From: Petunia secreta
Lineage: Eukaryota > Streptophyta > Magnoliopsida > Solanales > Solanaceae
DNA: 64,000 bases
Assembly (NCBI GenBank): GCA_029990175.1
Contig: JARKIP010000021.1
Location: forward strand, 17,303,501 to 17,367,500
Direction of reading: 5' to 3'
Below the pieces are notes generated by a model that saw only the letters and a list, made by a program, of their open reading frames with translations, searched no databases and was not told where the DNA came from. The position numbers and the translations under genes were made by a program. Below are positions 35,368 to 47,588 of this stretch, one piece after another. Positions within the stretch are counted from its first letter, which is position 1; every line of letters begins with the position of its first letter.

Positions 35368-36265
35368 AATTTCTCTTAGACTTACTACATTGGCTTGATG
35401 GTTTTCCTGTGGAACCTAAGATGCGTTGTTTGGACCTTATTCGGGTACAAATAGTGGTGTATGTTCGCTTCTTGGGGTGGTGGGATTGGATCCACCTCCA
35501 TGAGAATTTGTTTTATGGGCCAAGGGGAAAAGATGGGATGAAATTCTCCCCCCAAAGGATGGTAAAATGACAAGTTCGGGGCTTCGTTCATGAAAGCATT
35601 TTGTTGATAGGCTAGGGGTTGAACAAGATGGTGATATAGTAGATGGTCCATGTATTGTTCCATCCCCAAGCGCATTCCCTCCGTTACTATTTAAGCCAAG
35701 AAGCGAGGGTTTTGTAGTACGACTACTACTTCTTAATTGTTTACTGTTAAGTTAGAAGAATATTGCATTGCCCTGTAGGGCTTGTTCCAACCAAAAAAAG
35801 GGTTGTGGGTTGATTGGCGGTTGTTAAATAAAGGTTGTGGTTAAAATCGTGGGGTTTGTGGAGGTGGAAGGTTTGGGTGGTTCATGTTCAAGTGAGTGTG
35901 AATGCGTGAGTGAACTTGGAATATTGTTCTTTGGAGTCTTGTTCTCCTATTTGTGATTGATGGTATCCTTGGAATTTTGAAGATGAGAGATCGGAGAGTG
36001 TGGTTGAGGGAGTAATGAGGATAAAGGAGAAGTGTTAGTTGCATTAATAGTTGAAGTGTCAATCTCCATAAAGGTTGATTTGATAGGCGTGGGATGGGAG
36101 TAGTTAATGCTTGTAATTTGATTGGGGGAGTCGATTTAGGATTAGGGCTAGGAATGATGAGGTTTTGTGAAGTCTTATTGGTTATTTTAGGCGGTGGAAT
36201 TTTGGCAGTTGGGGAGATAACATGAGAGGGTATGGGTAATGATTGAAAATCATTTTTAGCACAAT

Positions 36266-37499
36266 TCATGCCTTCCACGTGTCCCTCATCCTCCATTTGA
36301 ATAACAAAAAATGATTTTTTGTCATGTTGGTTACGTCAATAGAAGCATGCATAGAGGCTTCTTTTTCAGTATTCGAAATTTTTTGGTTGCTCGAAACAAA
36401 CACAAGATCTTTTGTGTTTTTCTCCTTATAATGTAAAGATTGAGTGTGTAGGTACTTACCTATTTTGGCGTTGAAAAGTTTGACATTAACAACAGTCGTC
36501 TTTGCATTCAAGCTTTGCTGAGCGTGGGGTTAAGAAACTTTGTTGTCTCTTCCTTTTTTTCTTGGGAAAAAGACTGTCTTCCAATGATCTTTGTTTGTAC
36601 AAGCCGGTAAAGAAGATCTAGACAAAGTAGAGTAAGTATTCGATATAACATGATCATCATTATTGTAGTTGACAATATTAAATGCACACAATTCAGGTTT
36701 ATATCCTAAACGGCCACATTTTGTGCATAAAATGTCATCACCCTCATAAATAATATGCTGCTTGTGGTGTCCAATGAACACATGGGTCAGGACAGGAACC
36801 TCGAGTGGAATTTGAACACAAATTCTAGCATATCTTCCTCTTAAGGTGGAGGAAGTGCATGTATCAACCTTTAATAATTTACCAATGCTATTCCCCTCTC
36901 TAGCTAAAACTTCATGATTATAGAACTCGGTGGGTAATTCAGGAAGACGAAGTCAAATGGATGTGTCTGTTAATTTTTCTTGTGAAACTACGAAATTTGG
37001 TTCCCACTTCTTAACTGACAAGAAAAATTCATTGATAAACCATGAACCACTATGAAGGGCTACTCTAAAATTTGCTTCTTTAAGAAATTTAACAATGCAG
37101 TAATCAGCCCCTAGATCGATCAAAGGAAAATTTTCAGTGGGTTTCCATAGGCTTTGTATACGAGCTTTTAAGTAGTGGTGATTGATTTTTTTCCCAAATT
37201 TTTTTATAAATAACTGAAAATTTTTCATGGGCGGTACGATCTTTCCAAATCAGATGAACCAAGCGAAATGCAATTTATTTTATGTTGTAGTTCATGGTTA
37301 ACATAGTTTCATCCTTGTTGGTATTGCAAATATCCGGAAGGAAATTTTCTATGTCCTTTGAGGTGGGTAAGGGAACTTTTTGAGTGAGCTTTTGTAAGAA
37401 AGAATCTTTATTGGAGTCATATTTAATTGTTTGGGTGCTTATAAGATCAGGAGGATCTGGGGGGATTGTTACTTCCATTGAAGATTGCTTGAGTTCCAT
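36266..37499 (-). pseudogene. LINE ORF1: DUF4283 plus CCHC zinc knuckle
   Basis: The first ATG (MELKQSSMEV) at 37499 opens an acidic leader that ends at a stop at 37275. The DUF4283 domain follows in another frame (37228-36953: LKARIQSLWKP, DLGADYCIVKF, GSWFINEFFLSVKKW). An in-frame TGA at 36955-36953 replaces the Trp usual before LRLPELPTEFY. After it come GKLLKVD and a zinc knuckle (CTKCGRLGYKPELC, near 36725-36684). ORF1 proteins of plant L1 elements bind their own RNA. At least one frame change and two stops disable it; a Pro-rich tail continues to about 35.4 kb in changing frames. Confidence 0.8.
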
Positions 37500-37974
37500 G
37501 ATTTGAAGAAGAAGAAAGTTAAGGAATAGCTTAAGGTTTTAGTGACATACGAGAGCTTCTCTCTAATTTTTTGATGGTTTTTTAGAGTTGATTAGTATTC
37601 AACTTATTCATTTAACTACTATTTCACTTCGTCGTTCTAGCTGCATTTTGTTGATCTGTTTCCTACTTAATCTGACAGATAAAATTCACTTGTTGCAATT
37701 TATGACATAAAGAATATTAATTCAGGGTTGGGTCGGGTTAGATTTGGGTTTTTAGTTCTAAATTATTTACGATATTGATTTACTCCGTATTTATAATAAA
37801 AAACTAAAAAATAATGCCACATCATTTGTCACCGAAAATACTAAAATCGGTACAGATGAGCATTTGAGCCAATTAGATAAAAGTTATATGACTTTTAAAT
37901 GACAAATGAAAGAAATGTGATTTTTATGGCCAATTATCTAATGTTGAGTGACCATTTGAACTATCAGTTCCTTT

Positions 37975-38885
37975 TTACATTACCGGTATCGAGTAACTAT
38001 ACTGATGAAGGCCCAAACAAATCGAACGAAATCGGCTAACAATTTTTGTTTATGCTGAAATTATTATGTTAGGTAACACGTTTGGATCCATGACTAGATT
38101 TAGTGATTGTGAAAATAATTGATCAGTCAGAGACTTAGGAACATCAAAAACAATAGGAATAAGGAAAAGTTCAAGAAAATTGGAACAAAATGAAGTCGCA
38201 TACATACATAGTTACCTTGAGAAGTCTCCCATAAAATGCGTAACTATAAGTTTATATTTCACTTGAAATCCATATTTATTTTACCTAACAAAGCAAAGAC
38301 TTAACTGAAAGCCATGCACGATAGTCTCTCAAGTAGCTTTCGATTTCATTTTCATCAATTAATATTTCCATACTATTACAGTTGGTTACAAACTTACAAT
38401 ATTCTAAACTTGCAATTCACGAATAGAAATGAATAATCCAAAAGAAGGTTTTTGCCATTGTCCAAACAGATTCGTTGTTTGTATCTTAAGTAATGTGATT
38501 ATTTCTTTGAGTTTGGCAATTTTAGTTAAATGATTTTGACATCTCTAGTTTTTAACGGTTTATTAGTTATAATGTCATTTTCACCACATATATGTATGTA
38601 TGTATGTTAGTTCAGTTATATTAGCTGCTAGTTCCTTTTCTTATACGTTTATTTTGTTTTAAGCTTTAACTGGTTGCCATTGCATTTTTTCCGACTTTAG
38701 AAAGTTTAGGGAAGAGAAAATATATTGGGAGTGGAAGCCAGAGGATTGGAGGACGGGGAGGGGGTTAATTTGTCAAAGCAATTAATGTTGAGGGGTAAAG
38801 TAATTTAACTTACAAAATATGATATTTGAGGAATTACGTTGTAAAAAGTCTACTTAAATTGAAGTGTACTTAGGTGTGACTTAAC
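37975..38885. other. Intergenic, nothing identified
   Basis: A/T-rich, with a TATG microsatellite of a few units near 38590. No reading frame, inverted repeat or RNA gene seen. Confidence 0.5.
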
Positions 38886-38888
38886 CAT

Positions 38889-39340
38889 GAGGGGTCGTTT
38901 GGTATGATGTATTGCTTAGTTAATATATGTATTAGCACTTTTTTCAATGTTATCCACTGTTTGGTAGGTTTTTTTAAGTTGGGATAACTAATACATGTAT
39001 TAATTAATACATCAATTCAAGTACTATCTAATACCCAGCTCACCATGGTATTAGTAATACCATGTTTACTAATACATGGATAAACAATGAAATGACTAAA
39101 ATACCTATCCTCAAACCCTTGTTTTTAATACATGGATAAGAATTCAAGGGTATAATTGGAAATAAAACTTTATGCACTTTTAAACCAAACACGAGTTTAA
39201 GTTATACAATGTTTATCTCAGTTTTAATACAATGAACCAAGCACATGATTTAAAATAATCCATGCATTATTAATCCCTGCATTACTAATCCATGTATTGT
39301 TAATCCACGTATAACTCATTTCTCTACCAAACGACCCCTC
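38889..39340. mobile_element. MITE with GAGGGGTCGTTTGGTA termini (452 bp)
   Basis: The ends GAGGGGTCGTTTGGTA and TACCAAACGACCCCTC are exact inverted copies of 16 bases. The interior is full of TAATACATG and CATGTATTAG words that pair with one another, so the whole element can fold. No coding capacity and no clear target duplication. I recall this terminal class as frequent in Solanaceae. Confidence 0.85.
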
Positions 39341-39592
39341 AGTGTATTGAAACAAAGATATAAATATTGGAGTAGAAATTACAGTTGTGACATATAGAAC
39401 CAAAAGAAGAGTAGATGATTTTTAGCAAAATTGAGGTGGTGTTCCTAATGGGAGCATTCACATATATATGAAAGGTCAAGTACAATGATCGAGATCACAT
39501 CTATCCACATTTATACAATTTTTCGGATTCAAGTCTTTCCATTTTTGTTAAAAGAAGTAGTTGCTGCTATAAGCCTATAAAAAGAATATTAA

Positions 39593-39674
39593 CGTCGCCT
39601 GTGAGATTCGAACTCACGCGGGGAAACCCCACTTACTTAGCAGGCAAGCGACTTAACCACTCGGCCAAAGCGAC
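39593..39674 (-). tRNA. tRNA-Ser(GCU): tRNA-Ser (GCU anticodon)
   Basis: On the minus strand the gene reads GTCGCTTTGGCCGAGTGG...CCTGCTAAG...GTTCGAATC...AGGCGACG, 82 nt. The 7-bp acceptor stem (GTCGCTT with AGGCGAC) closes with one G-T pair. The D-loop GGCCGAGTGGTTAAG, the anticodon loop CTGCTAA (anticodon GCT), a long variable arm (GGGGTTTCCCC) typical of class II serine tRNAs and a T-arm GTTCGAATC are all present. No intron. Internal A and B boxes look intact, and T-rich sequence follows on the minus strand. It decodes AGU/AGC codons. Confidence 0.97.
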
Positions 39675-40484
39675 GTCATGGTTGACCAGCTCTCCGTAAT
39701 TATAATTGTAAGAATTTACAACAACAAATTATAAGTTTCACTCTCCCAATACGAATCTCAGATCAAGCTTTAAAGTTTATGATTTCGATAACATTAATCT
39801 TATTACACTTTGATATTATAGAGTCAGAACCTAACCCTGTTAAATTTTATTAATAGATCGAAAATGCTTCTTTTAGCTTAACCTTTAACAATCATGCCTA
39901 CAGCTTCCTTTTTACATTCAAGTTTGCATCACAATTTATTTTGAAAAAATTACCCAATATATTCACTCATCCTACTTATTTTCTCTTCCTACCCCCACTT
40001 TTCCCTCCCTTTCTTTCTCTACCCATTAAGTATTTTTTCCCCAAATATTAATTAATTTATTTATATAATTAAAATATGGTTGTAATATAATATTATAAAT
40101 ATTTATATACAATTAAATATGAATAGCATAACCCTATATGTAGGGATTAGATAATGATAGATAATAATATTTTAAATCTGTAAATAGCAGTGAACAAGTG
40201 ATAAATGTTGTGTTAATCAATTAATTACGATCCTTTTTTACTTTTACACGTAAGTATCAGAGAAAATCTCTTTTCTTCAAATCTTTCAACTGAACGTCTT
40301 CCTCGTTCCCACACTGTTAATATCCCACAAAACACTCTTCCATAACATATCTCTAGCTAAAAGCATCCTTATCATTATCTTCCTTAATCTGCTCCAAATG
40401 TTTACAAATATCCACGCCTGTATATATATTTGTGTTGAGGAAGTATTGTCTATCTCTTAAAATTTTACATTATAAACATCCGAT
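39675..40484. other. Intergenic, nothing identified
   Basis: A/T-rich spacer between the tRNA gene and the Ulp1-like pseudogene. No frame or repeat recognised. It must contain the upstream part of the Ulp1 element, but I could not find its terminus. Confidence 0.45.
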
Positions 40485-43397
40485 ATGAGTTCGCGTAGTA
40501 ATCAACATTGGCTGAATTCTAATACCTCAGATGACGATGATTTTATAAATAACGTACCAGTGATGCGACGGTCAATGCAGTCTTAGAAGAATGCATCCCC
40601 TGTTTCATTCAGAGTAACTCGGTCACGTTCTCACAAGGCTCAGATGGATGAAAATATTGCAAATAAGAAAGGGAAAGACGTTGTCTCTAGTGGAAGTTGG
40701 TCCGGTAGTAAAAGAAAACGAGATTTTGGTAAACGCCTCAGCATTACAATTTTTATATTGACGAGGATTCCAAATTAAAATAAGGAAGGACTTTTTACGA
40801 AAGGGCAAGTCAGTTAAGTCAGAATATGATCGTCATCCCCATGGTGGACCCTCTAGTTGGAAGGTATTTTATATTTTCTTGATTACACGTGATTAGTATT
40901 ATTTATATTGTACGTGTTTGTTTTATCATTAACACTAACAAAGATTCCACTATATGGCATATTCTTATAACTAAAATTTGTTTTTAATGTACAAACTATA
41001 TATCTTTTGTTGTATTGTTATGTTGCTTTAAATCAACATATCATAAATTGGCGATAATATGTGAAATGTTTATCAATATAAAGTTATTTGTAAGGTAGCA
41101 TACTTGGAATGTTTGTTTGTTTTATGTATGTTGTTATATTACGTGTCGCATAATATATAAGAAATTATTGATGACCTATTATTTATGTAATAATATTACT
41201 TTTCAAACATGGCACTTTTATACCCCGAGGGAAAAGCATGCATATCGTAGTGTGAGCACACACAGTAACAACAAGATTGCGTCTGAATTTAAAAAAATAT
41301 TAACTGGAGGTCTGCTAGAGAGGTTTAAATCGACATGTTTTGGTCATTTCCTTGATATGCCTATATTTGAAGTCCAGAATCAGCTTCTGGTTGCCCTTTT
41401 ATTCAGAGAGGTTGTTCGCCCCTCTCATGATGCTTTGTGGTTTATTATCAATGGGAAAAAACTGAAATTTGGACTTAAAGAGTTCGCGTTGATCACTGGG
41501 TTGAAGTGTGAGGGGGACTTCCTGAAAGATTATAGTTCTAAAAAGAAAAACCGTCTTGTCCAGACATATTTTCTAGGTGTTAAACGTGTTAGCAAGACTC
41601 AGTTGTCTGAGTGTTTTAAGAAGAAAATGTGGCAGAATGATGACGACGCCATTAAAATAGTCATTCTATACTTTATTAGTACATTCCTGTACTCCACCAA
41701 AAACAATAGAAATCGTCCTCATCTTATCCCAAAGGAACACTTTGAAATTGTTGAATCTGGAGACTGGGAAACATATCCATGGGGTACCAAAGTGTTCCTA
41801 GCCACTATCGAATCATTGCATGATAAGGTGCGAGTCTAGCATTCTAGTTATAGGTTCGCGGGTCTGCCATACGCACTGTTGGTGTGGTTTTATGAGTGTT
41901 GTCCTACCGCGGACGGAGAATTAGCCAACCGTGTTGGACATATCCCACACATACTTAATTGGGAAGTTACTAGATATCTTGGATTCGATGAGCTTCAGAC
42001 AGAGTTTTACAGGCTTACGGATTGCAAGGTATTATTAATTTAACAACATGTTTGTTTTTTGATACATCATTTATACATATTTACTTAATATTAATGAAAT
42101 ATTTAATGTTATTCACTTTTTACATTATTTTTTTGAGTAGATGTTACTGGACAATATTACTCCCACTGAGTTGGAGATGTCCACATTACAGTTGCCTCTG
42201 GATGAAGAACATGAGGTTCCCAAAGACATTCCAGTTGAATCTAATGATAATATCCCGGATAATGATGCATCCGGAGAACCAGTTGTAGACAATGCTGAAT
42301 TTGTGCGGAGGGAATATTTTATTAAGGAACTGGAGTTGATAAAAAAGGTCAACTTGATCTAAAAAATGATCTGTAGTAAGCCACCCAGCAGGTATGTGTG
42401 CTGAACGATTTTATTGTTGCGACAGCTGATCGCATATTCCTTGAGTTGGATGAGATAAAAAAGAAGGTGTCTGCCAAGTTTGATCCAAAGGTTAGAACAT
42501 AATTGTCTTTTTAAAGTTACATTGTAATATTCTTGTTTATCCAAACATTTTTGTACTTATAATTTGTGAATAAAAAAATATAAGGATGGTGGCATGGAAG
42601 CTAATTTCAGTTTCGGAGGCTTTGGGTCGGATCATGAAGTTTGTGATGACGATGCTATCAATACAAATGAAGTCACTTGTGTGATGAAAGATACAATAAA
42701 AGGTATTGTTTTAAACCACATACACTGCCTTCACAACAATGAATATTCATAATTTTTAATATGAATATGCAAAATTGCTTAGAAAATATCCCTGATTACC
42801 ATATATTTTTGCATAACCAGAAACTATTATTAGTGTTGGTGGTGCAATTGGAGATGATTCAAAGGGTACATCAAGAGGTACATAAATATTACACCAAATA
42901 TATTCCATCCTTTCCTGATTATCTAATAACCTTTTTCTTTTGGATATTATTTGTATTAGCAGAAACTACCCCTTCAGTCGTTGGAAAAAATGGTGATATG
43001 GATGAAGATGATTCGGATTTCTCTAAATTCTCCACGCATGACTTTGAGAAAATAGATGAAATTTGTAGGAGTGCCGATAAGGGTTCCGCTGAACGCATAA
43101 ATGCAGCGCCACTTCCAAAAGGTAATGTGCTGACAGTTTATTTAGCTAATATATCAGGAATATAATATCGATAATTTGTTGTGTTCATCATGTTTACTAA
43201 TGCCATATTTTCTCACTGTGGTATAGCTCCTGCCGATGTGTGTTTGGATGATCATGGTCAGAGTGAATTTTCAAATTTCAAATTGTTAGATTCACAGAAT
43301 TTTGGAGAAATATTTCATGATGCCGGTTTTCAATCTGCCGAGGCCAACAAGACTAACAGAGTTTTTGAACAACAATGCAAGCCTGTGTTTGATAAGA
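40485..43397 (+). pseudogene. DUF1985/Ulp1 transposon gene, 5' half
   Basis: The ATG at 40485 opens an acidic/basic leader (SSRSNQHWLNSNTSDDDDF) with an early TAG near 40585 and possible exon end at about 40860. The canonical DUF1985 exon lies at about 41210-42030: FEVQNQLLVALLFREVV, HDALWFIINGKKLKFGLKEF, ALITGLKC. A TAG at 41837-41839 interrupts it, after which the same frame continues YRFAGLPYALLVWFYECCP to a donor near 42030. Short exons (42141, 42430, 42585, 42961, 43229) encode acidic, Ser/Asp-rich linkers, with a further stop at 42359-42361. The coding run breaks where the LTR retrotransposon enters at 43531. The matching 3' half begins at 58053. Same family and exon pattern as the minus-strand gene at 5.3-10.2 kb, but a different lineage. 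Confidence 0.8.
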
Positions 43398-43525
43398 GTA
43401 AATATTACAATTCATTAAAGTTTACTAAAAATTTAATATGAAATTTACTAAATATTTATATTAGATATTACTATCAATTGGTATACTTGTAACTGGTTGA
43501 GTGAGGTATACTTGTAATTGATGTA

Positions 43526-43530
43526 CTTGT
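43526..43530. repeat. Target-site duplication, left (CTTGT)
   Basis: CTTGT immediately precedes the TG of the 5' LTR and recurs at 57990-57994 right after the CA of the 3' LTR. Confidence 0.9.
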
Positions 43531-45362
43531 TGTTGACACCCAATTTTGTCCCTCCTTTTTTTCATAATTGGCTATATTTAGCTTAAAGGTGCAATATTGA
43601 CTATTCGAACAAAATCTGCATTAGGAAACATGCATTTACCTATGATTATCCACTAATTATACATTATATACTTAATTGCGATTATATTATGTAATTCGCA
43701 TCATTTAGGCTATCTACGAAACTGTGATTATTTGTGTAATTTACTGCATAAATAAAATTTCATAATTATTTGGTGACTATTTATACGTATTTAACTTAAG
43801 TTGACCCCAATTGTTTTATGTGTGCATATTTCTCTTCTTTTGTATATAATTTACGCATATTTTTCTTTTATCTTGCACCTTTAAATTAAATAACGGCCTA
43901 ATTAAAATGTCCGGTCCTTCATTTTATTCACCTTCTTTTTATTAAATTAGCTTTACTTCGAACACAGACAAATTTCTTAACCATATACATTCCATTTACC
44001 TATTTTTTCACCATTTTACATTTTTATAAAATCCCAAAATACATCCCATCTCCTCTCTCACCTTCCCTACATCAGATCCCAATCCCCTTAATTTCTCCAA
44101 TATCCCATCAATCCCATAAAATTAGATACTCCCCCAATCACCCATCAATTTCTCCAATCCCCTCAACGGTTCATTATAATTTTAAGCTATATATTCCTTT
44201 GTCTTGGACGGGGAAAAGGACAGAGAGATCACCCTCATCCCCCAAGAACTTCTTCTTCTCCCTCAACACATCATCTACACAACTACACTAACAGAGGACC
44301 CCACATGTATCACCACCCCTCTTCTTCTCCATACGACACTTACACCATCTCCACCAATGGAAAACAAAACACCCCCATCATCTCCCACGCACCTTTTACA
44401 GTGATACGTACACTCTGACCTCAACACCCCTCTTTCTCCTCCTCCTTTCATCAGAAACCCAAAATCGTATCCAAAACAAATACACACATGCACAGAGGAG
44501 TAGAGAGATCGGGAACGGGAGTACAAATCAAAACAAAAAGGGGAGATCGGATTGGGGAGACGTAATTCAGACGGGGGTTTCAGATCGGAAATATTCATCA
44601 TTGAATCTCAATTTGTTTGTCTCTATTTGATTCCATTTTCATTTTAATTCTTGTTGCTGAGTGTTGTTAACAGGGGAGTAGGGAAGGAGAAGTCGCCGAT
44701 CGAAACGGGGTTGTAGTGATGCCGCTATTTGTTTGGTGGCTGTCGCTCCTCTGTTTTTGGTCTTCTTCACTGCCGTTGTTGCTTCCTACCATTGCTGGGT
44801 TGTTCGAACCAAAGGCGACTGTTGGGTCGCCGTTTGGCCTGGGCTGTTGACATATTGGTGTTTGCCCACTGCTGCTTTGCTCGTTGCCTTGACTGAGTTT
44901 TAAATAACTTGTCCTGTTGAATCGTTCGGATAAGCAATTGACTCGTTACTGTTTATATGCGTGACTGTATATCTTTTGATCATACATTGTATAACTGATC
45001 TTGAACAGGTTCTACGTTACGCCAAGGGCCAATGAAAAAATATATTGAGGCCTACGCAAGGAATTGACGGAAATATAATGAATTGACGGACTAATCATGG
45101 CCAAGAAAAATAATAATTTATTTGAGGCTATTAGCTGATTCGAACGGATACTACAGTCTCATTCCCGCGTCCCTAAAACAAAAGGCTATGATGACGTGTA
45201 TAAGCCGTTACTACAAACGAGCCGGCGACGGAGTGACGAGACCGGTACTTAGCATGGCTACACGACGGCCGGCGTGTTCGCAACCGTATCGATGTCTCTA
45301 ACTTCTACCCAATACACACCTGAGCCGACACTTTCAAAAATCCCCTTCCCCTTTATTTTAAA

Positions 45363-45453
<91 letters not shown>

Positions 45454-46082
45454 TATTCTACTTTTTTTTTTTTTGCTTTATTTCATTAGTTATATTACTA
45501 ACTTCATTTTCATATTTTTGCGAGGTACATCACGGAAATAAAAGGATGACGCTTTTAAAAGAGGACTAAGAATAATTTAAATTATTACTTTAAGTTATTT
45601 TATCATTTCTGATTAATTTTATTCGCAACTTTCACTAACTTTTGTTATATTTGTGAAGTACTTCGGATGGAAGTTTGCCAAGAAAAGTCGTCGTATAAGT
45701 CGAATGATTTATATTTAATATGAATTGTATCTAAATTGTATTGCATAAAGTTTGTGATTATTAGTTTAAAATGCTTCAATACTTTTAATTATTTAGATTA
45801 AATCCCAATTATTTAGTCCGGTCGGGAACCAATTTTTGTGGAATCTGAGAGGTGCCTAACACCTTCCTCTTGGGTTAATCTGAACCCTTACTCAGAATTC
45901 TCGGTTCGTAGATCAAGTATCGGAGTTAATATTAAAATCGGCTAGAAACAAAGTAGGTGCCCTAATACGCCTAGTTAAAAAAATATGTTAGGTGGCGACT
46001 CCAAGTCTTTACCCGTGAGTCCCAATAAGTCGAGTCATGTTCTGAACTCTAAAGAGGGTTCGGGGAAAAATGGGCGTCAACA
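43531..46082 (+). repeat. 5' LTR (2,552 bp)
   Basis: Starts TG and ends CA. It contains a compound microsatellite (ATT then ACT units, about 45358-45452) and a GGTGGCGACTCCAAGTCTTT block close to its 3' end. Apparent frames at 44204-44601 are also present in the 3' LTR at the same place and are not genes. Confidence 0.93.
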
Positions 46083-46085
46083 GAA

Positions 46086-46103
46086 TGGCGACTACGCTGG
46101 GGA
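46086..46103 (+). promoter_or_regulatory. Primer-binding site for reverse transcription
   Basis: TGGCGACTACGCTGGGGA, three bases inside the 5' LTR, has the form of the tRNA-Arg-type primer site I associate with Tat/Ogre elements. The tRNA match was not computed. Confidence 0.6.
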
Positions 46104-46600
46104 AACCAAGGTTCAAACCATAACGGACTTTTAATTGGGATTTTTTGCATTTATTTTCATTCTTTCTCAAAACTAATATTTCTTTCTTTTCCTTTTGCAG
46201 GTTTGAAGTTTAGTTTTTTATTTCATTTGCGTTTTATTTATTATCTGTAATTGTTGTTTTGTTTATATTTCATCCACTCCTGGAATTTTTTACACTTGCA
46301 CACACCATAAATGGTTACGTGGATCTCACGGCCGTTTCATTCTCAAAAACCCTTTAGGGGGAACGGTTGGGGTATAGTTGGTCCGTGGTACAACCAACAA
46401 CTCCAAACGTTCCCACCCCTTGGTTGTCCGCCTGGGGGAACCATATCCTTGTCTAGACCAACCCACTCTTAGAAGGTTCTTTTAGGATAACACAACATGT
46501 CCTAAGCTTCAGTTATTTTCGAATCTTCTAAATCTTTTTCTTTAAAACAGTTCCACTTCATAATTATTTTGCCTTTCTTCGAAAATTTCAACCTATTTTC
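46104..46600 (+). other. Untranslated leader of the LTR retrotransposon
   Basis: No frame of note. It contains GAACGGTTGGGGTATAGTTGG and a pairing partner, CCAACCACTC-like and CCCACCCCTTGGTTG words, that may fold. It ends where Copia coding sequence begins without a visible target duplication. Confidence 0.5.
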
Positions 46601-46614
46601 CAGAATTAACTTAT

Positions 46615-47588
46615 TTGTTTCAAGGAGTGCAAGACATTGATTTATGTGCAATGATTTCTGAATGCAACTTAGTTGGAAATCCTAAGGAATGGTGGATTGA
46701 TTCAGGAGCCACCCGCCATGTTTGTGCTGTGAAGGAAGCCTTTGCTTCATATGCTCCCGCTGGACCTGATGAGGCGCTCTCTATGGGCAATTCTGCAACG
46801 GCCAAAATTGAAGGATATGGGAAGATATTCCTCAAGATGACGTCTGGCAAGGTTGTGACTCTGACCAATGTTCTTCATGTTCCTGAAATAAGGAAGAACT
46901 TGGTGTCTACTGCACTTCTTGTTAAAAACGGGTTTAAATGTGTGTTTGTTTCTGACAAAGTTGTAATAACTAAGAATGAGTTGTATGTAGGAAAAGGTTA
47001 CCTGACTGAGGGCCTTTTCAAACTCAATGTAATGGTCGTTGACACTATGAATAAAATTGCAGCTTCTTCTTACTTACTTGAGTCAAATAATTTATGACAT
47101 TCTCGTTTGGGACATGTCAATTATAAAACCTTGCGAAAAATGATCAATTTGGAAGTATTGCCTAAATTTGATTGCGCTAAGTCAAAATGTCAAATATGCG
47201 TTGAGTCTAAATATGCTAAACACCCTTACAAGTCAATTGAAAGGGAGTCTGAATCGTTAGACTTAATTCATACAGACATTTGTGACATGAAGTCAATACC
47301 ATCTCGCGGTGGGAAGAAGCATTTCATAACTTTTATTGAGGATAGCACTCGTTACTTACATGTTTATTTACTTAGTAGTAAAGATGAGGCAATTGACGCA
47401 TTCAAGCAATACAAAAATGAAGTTGAAACGCAACTTAACAAAAAGATCAAAATGATAAGAAGTGATAGGGGTGGAGAATATGAATCTCCTTTTGAACAAA
47501 TATGTTTGGAACATGGCATTATTCATCAAACAACTTCCCCTTACACCCCTCAATCCAATAGGATTGCGGAAAGGAAAAATCGGACATT
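46615..47588 (+). pseudogene. Copia pol fragment: protease, gag-pre-integrase, integrase core
   Basis: The frame reads WWIDSGATRHVC (protease active site DSGA), an LTNVLHVPEIRKNLVS segment, then LGHVNYKTLRKM with CQICVESK (the HHCC-type pre-integrase region) and an integrase core (HTDICDM, RSDRGGEY, and Glu in IAERKNRTLK). A TGA at 47095-47097 replaces the Trp expected before HSRLGH. Homology stops abruptly after RTLK at 47588. The order is that of Ty1/Copia pol, foreign to the Ty3-like host element, so it was acquired by nested insertion or template switching. RT and RNase H are absent. Confidence 0.85.

Larger units (their letters stand above)
31009..37603 (-). mobile_element. Full-length LINE with 13-bp target duplication (6.6 kb)
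   Basis: TTATTCATTTAAC occurs on both sides (30996-31008 and 37604-37616). On the minus strand the element runs from a short leader at 37603, through ORF1 (DUF4283 and CCHC knuckle) and ORF2 (endonuclease, RT, RNase H), to a 13-base A-tail at 31021-31009. It is a plant L1-type LINE with a C-terminal RNase H domain, of the same family as the fragment at 1-1.8 kb. Length and order are complete, but several frameshifts and stops show it is now inactive. Confidence 0.92.
28297..37965. mobile_element. Old DNA element with ~240-bp terminal inverted repeats, split by two LINEs
   Basis: The right arm (about 37724-37965), read in reverse complement, matches the left sequence in two pieces. The outer piece is 28297-28331 (GATGGCTTAAATAACACTCAAC); the inner piece is 30546-30785 (AAGTCATTTTTCTTTCATAT, CAATTGGCTCAAATAGTCAT, CCGATTTTAGTA). 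The interruptions are the plus LINE (28341-30536) inside the left arm and the minus LINE (31009-37603) in the middle. Removing both leaves about 0.9 kb, a MITE-sized element without coding capacity. Identity between the arms is imperfect, so it is old. I could not identify a target duplication or superfamily. Confidence 0.65.

Noticed and set aside
44204..44601. Paired frames present in both LTRs
   Set aside because: Same position in both LTRs and no coding character; LTRs of this kind do not code.
45274..45489. Poly-Leu frame, also at 57089-57397
   Set aside because: Translation of the ATT/ACT microsatellite in each LTR.
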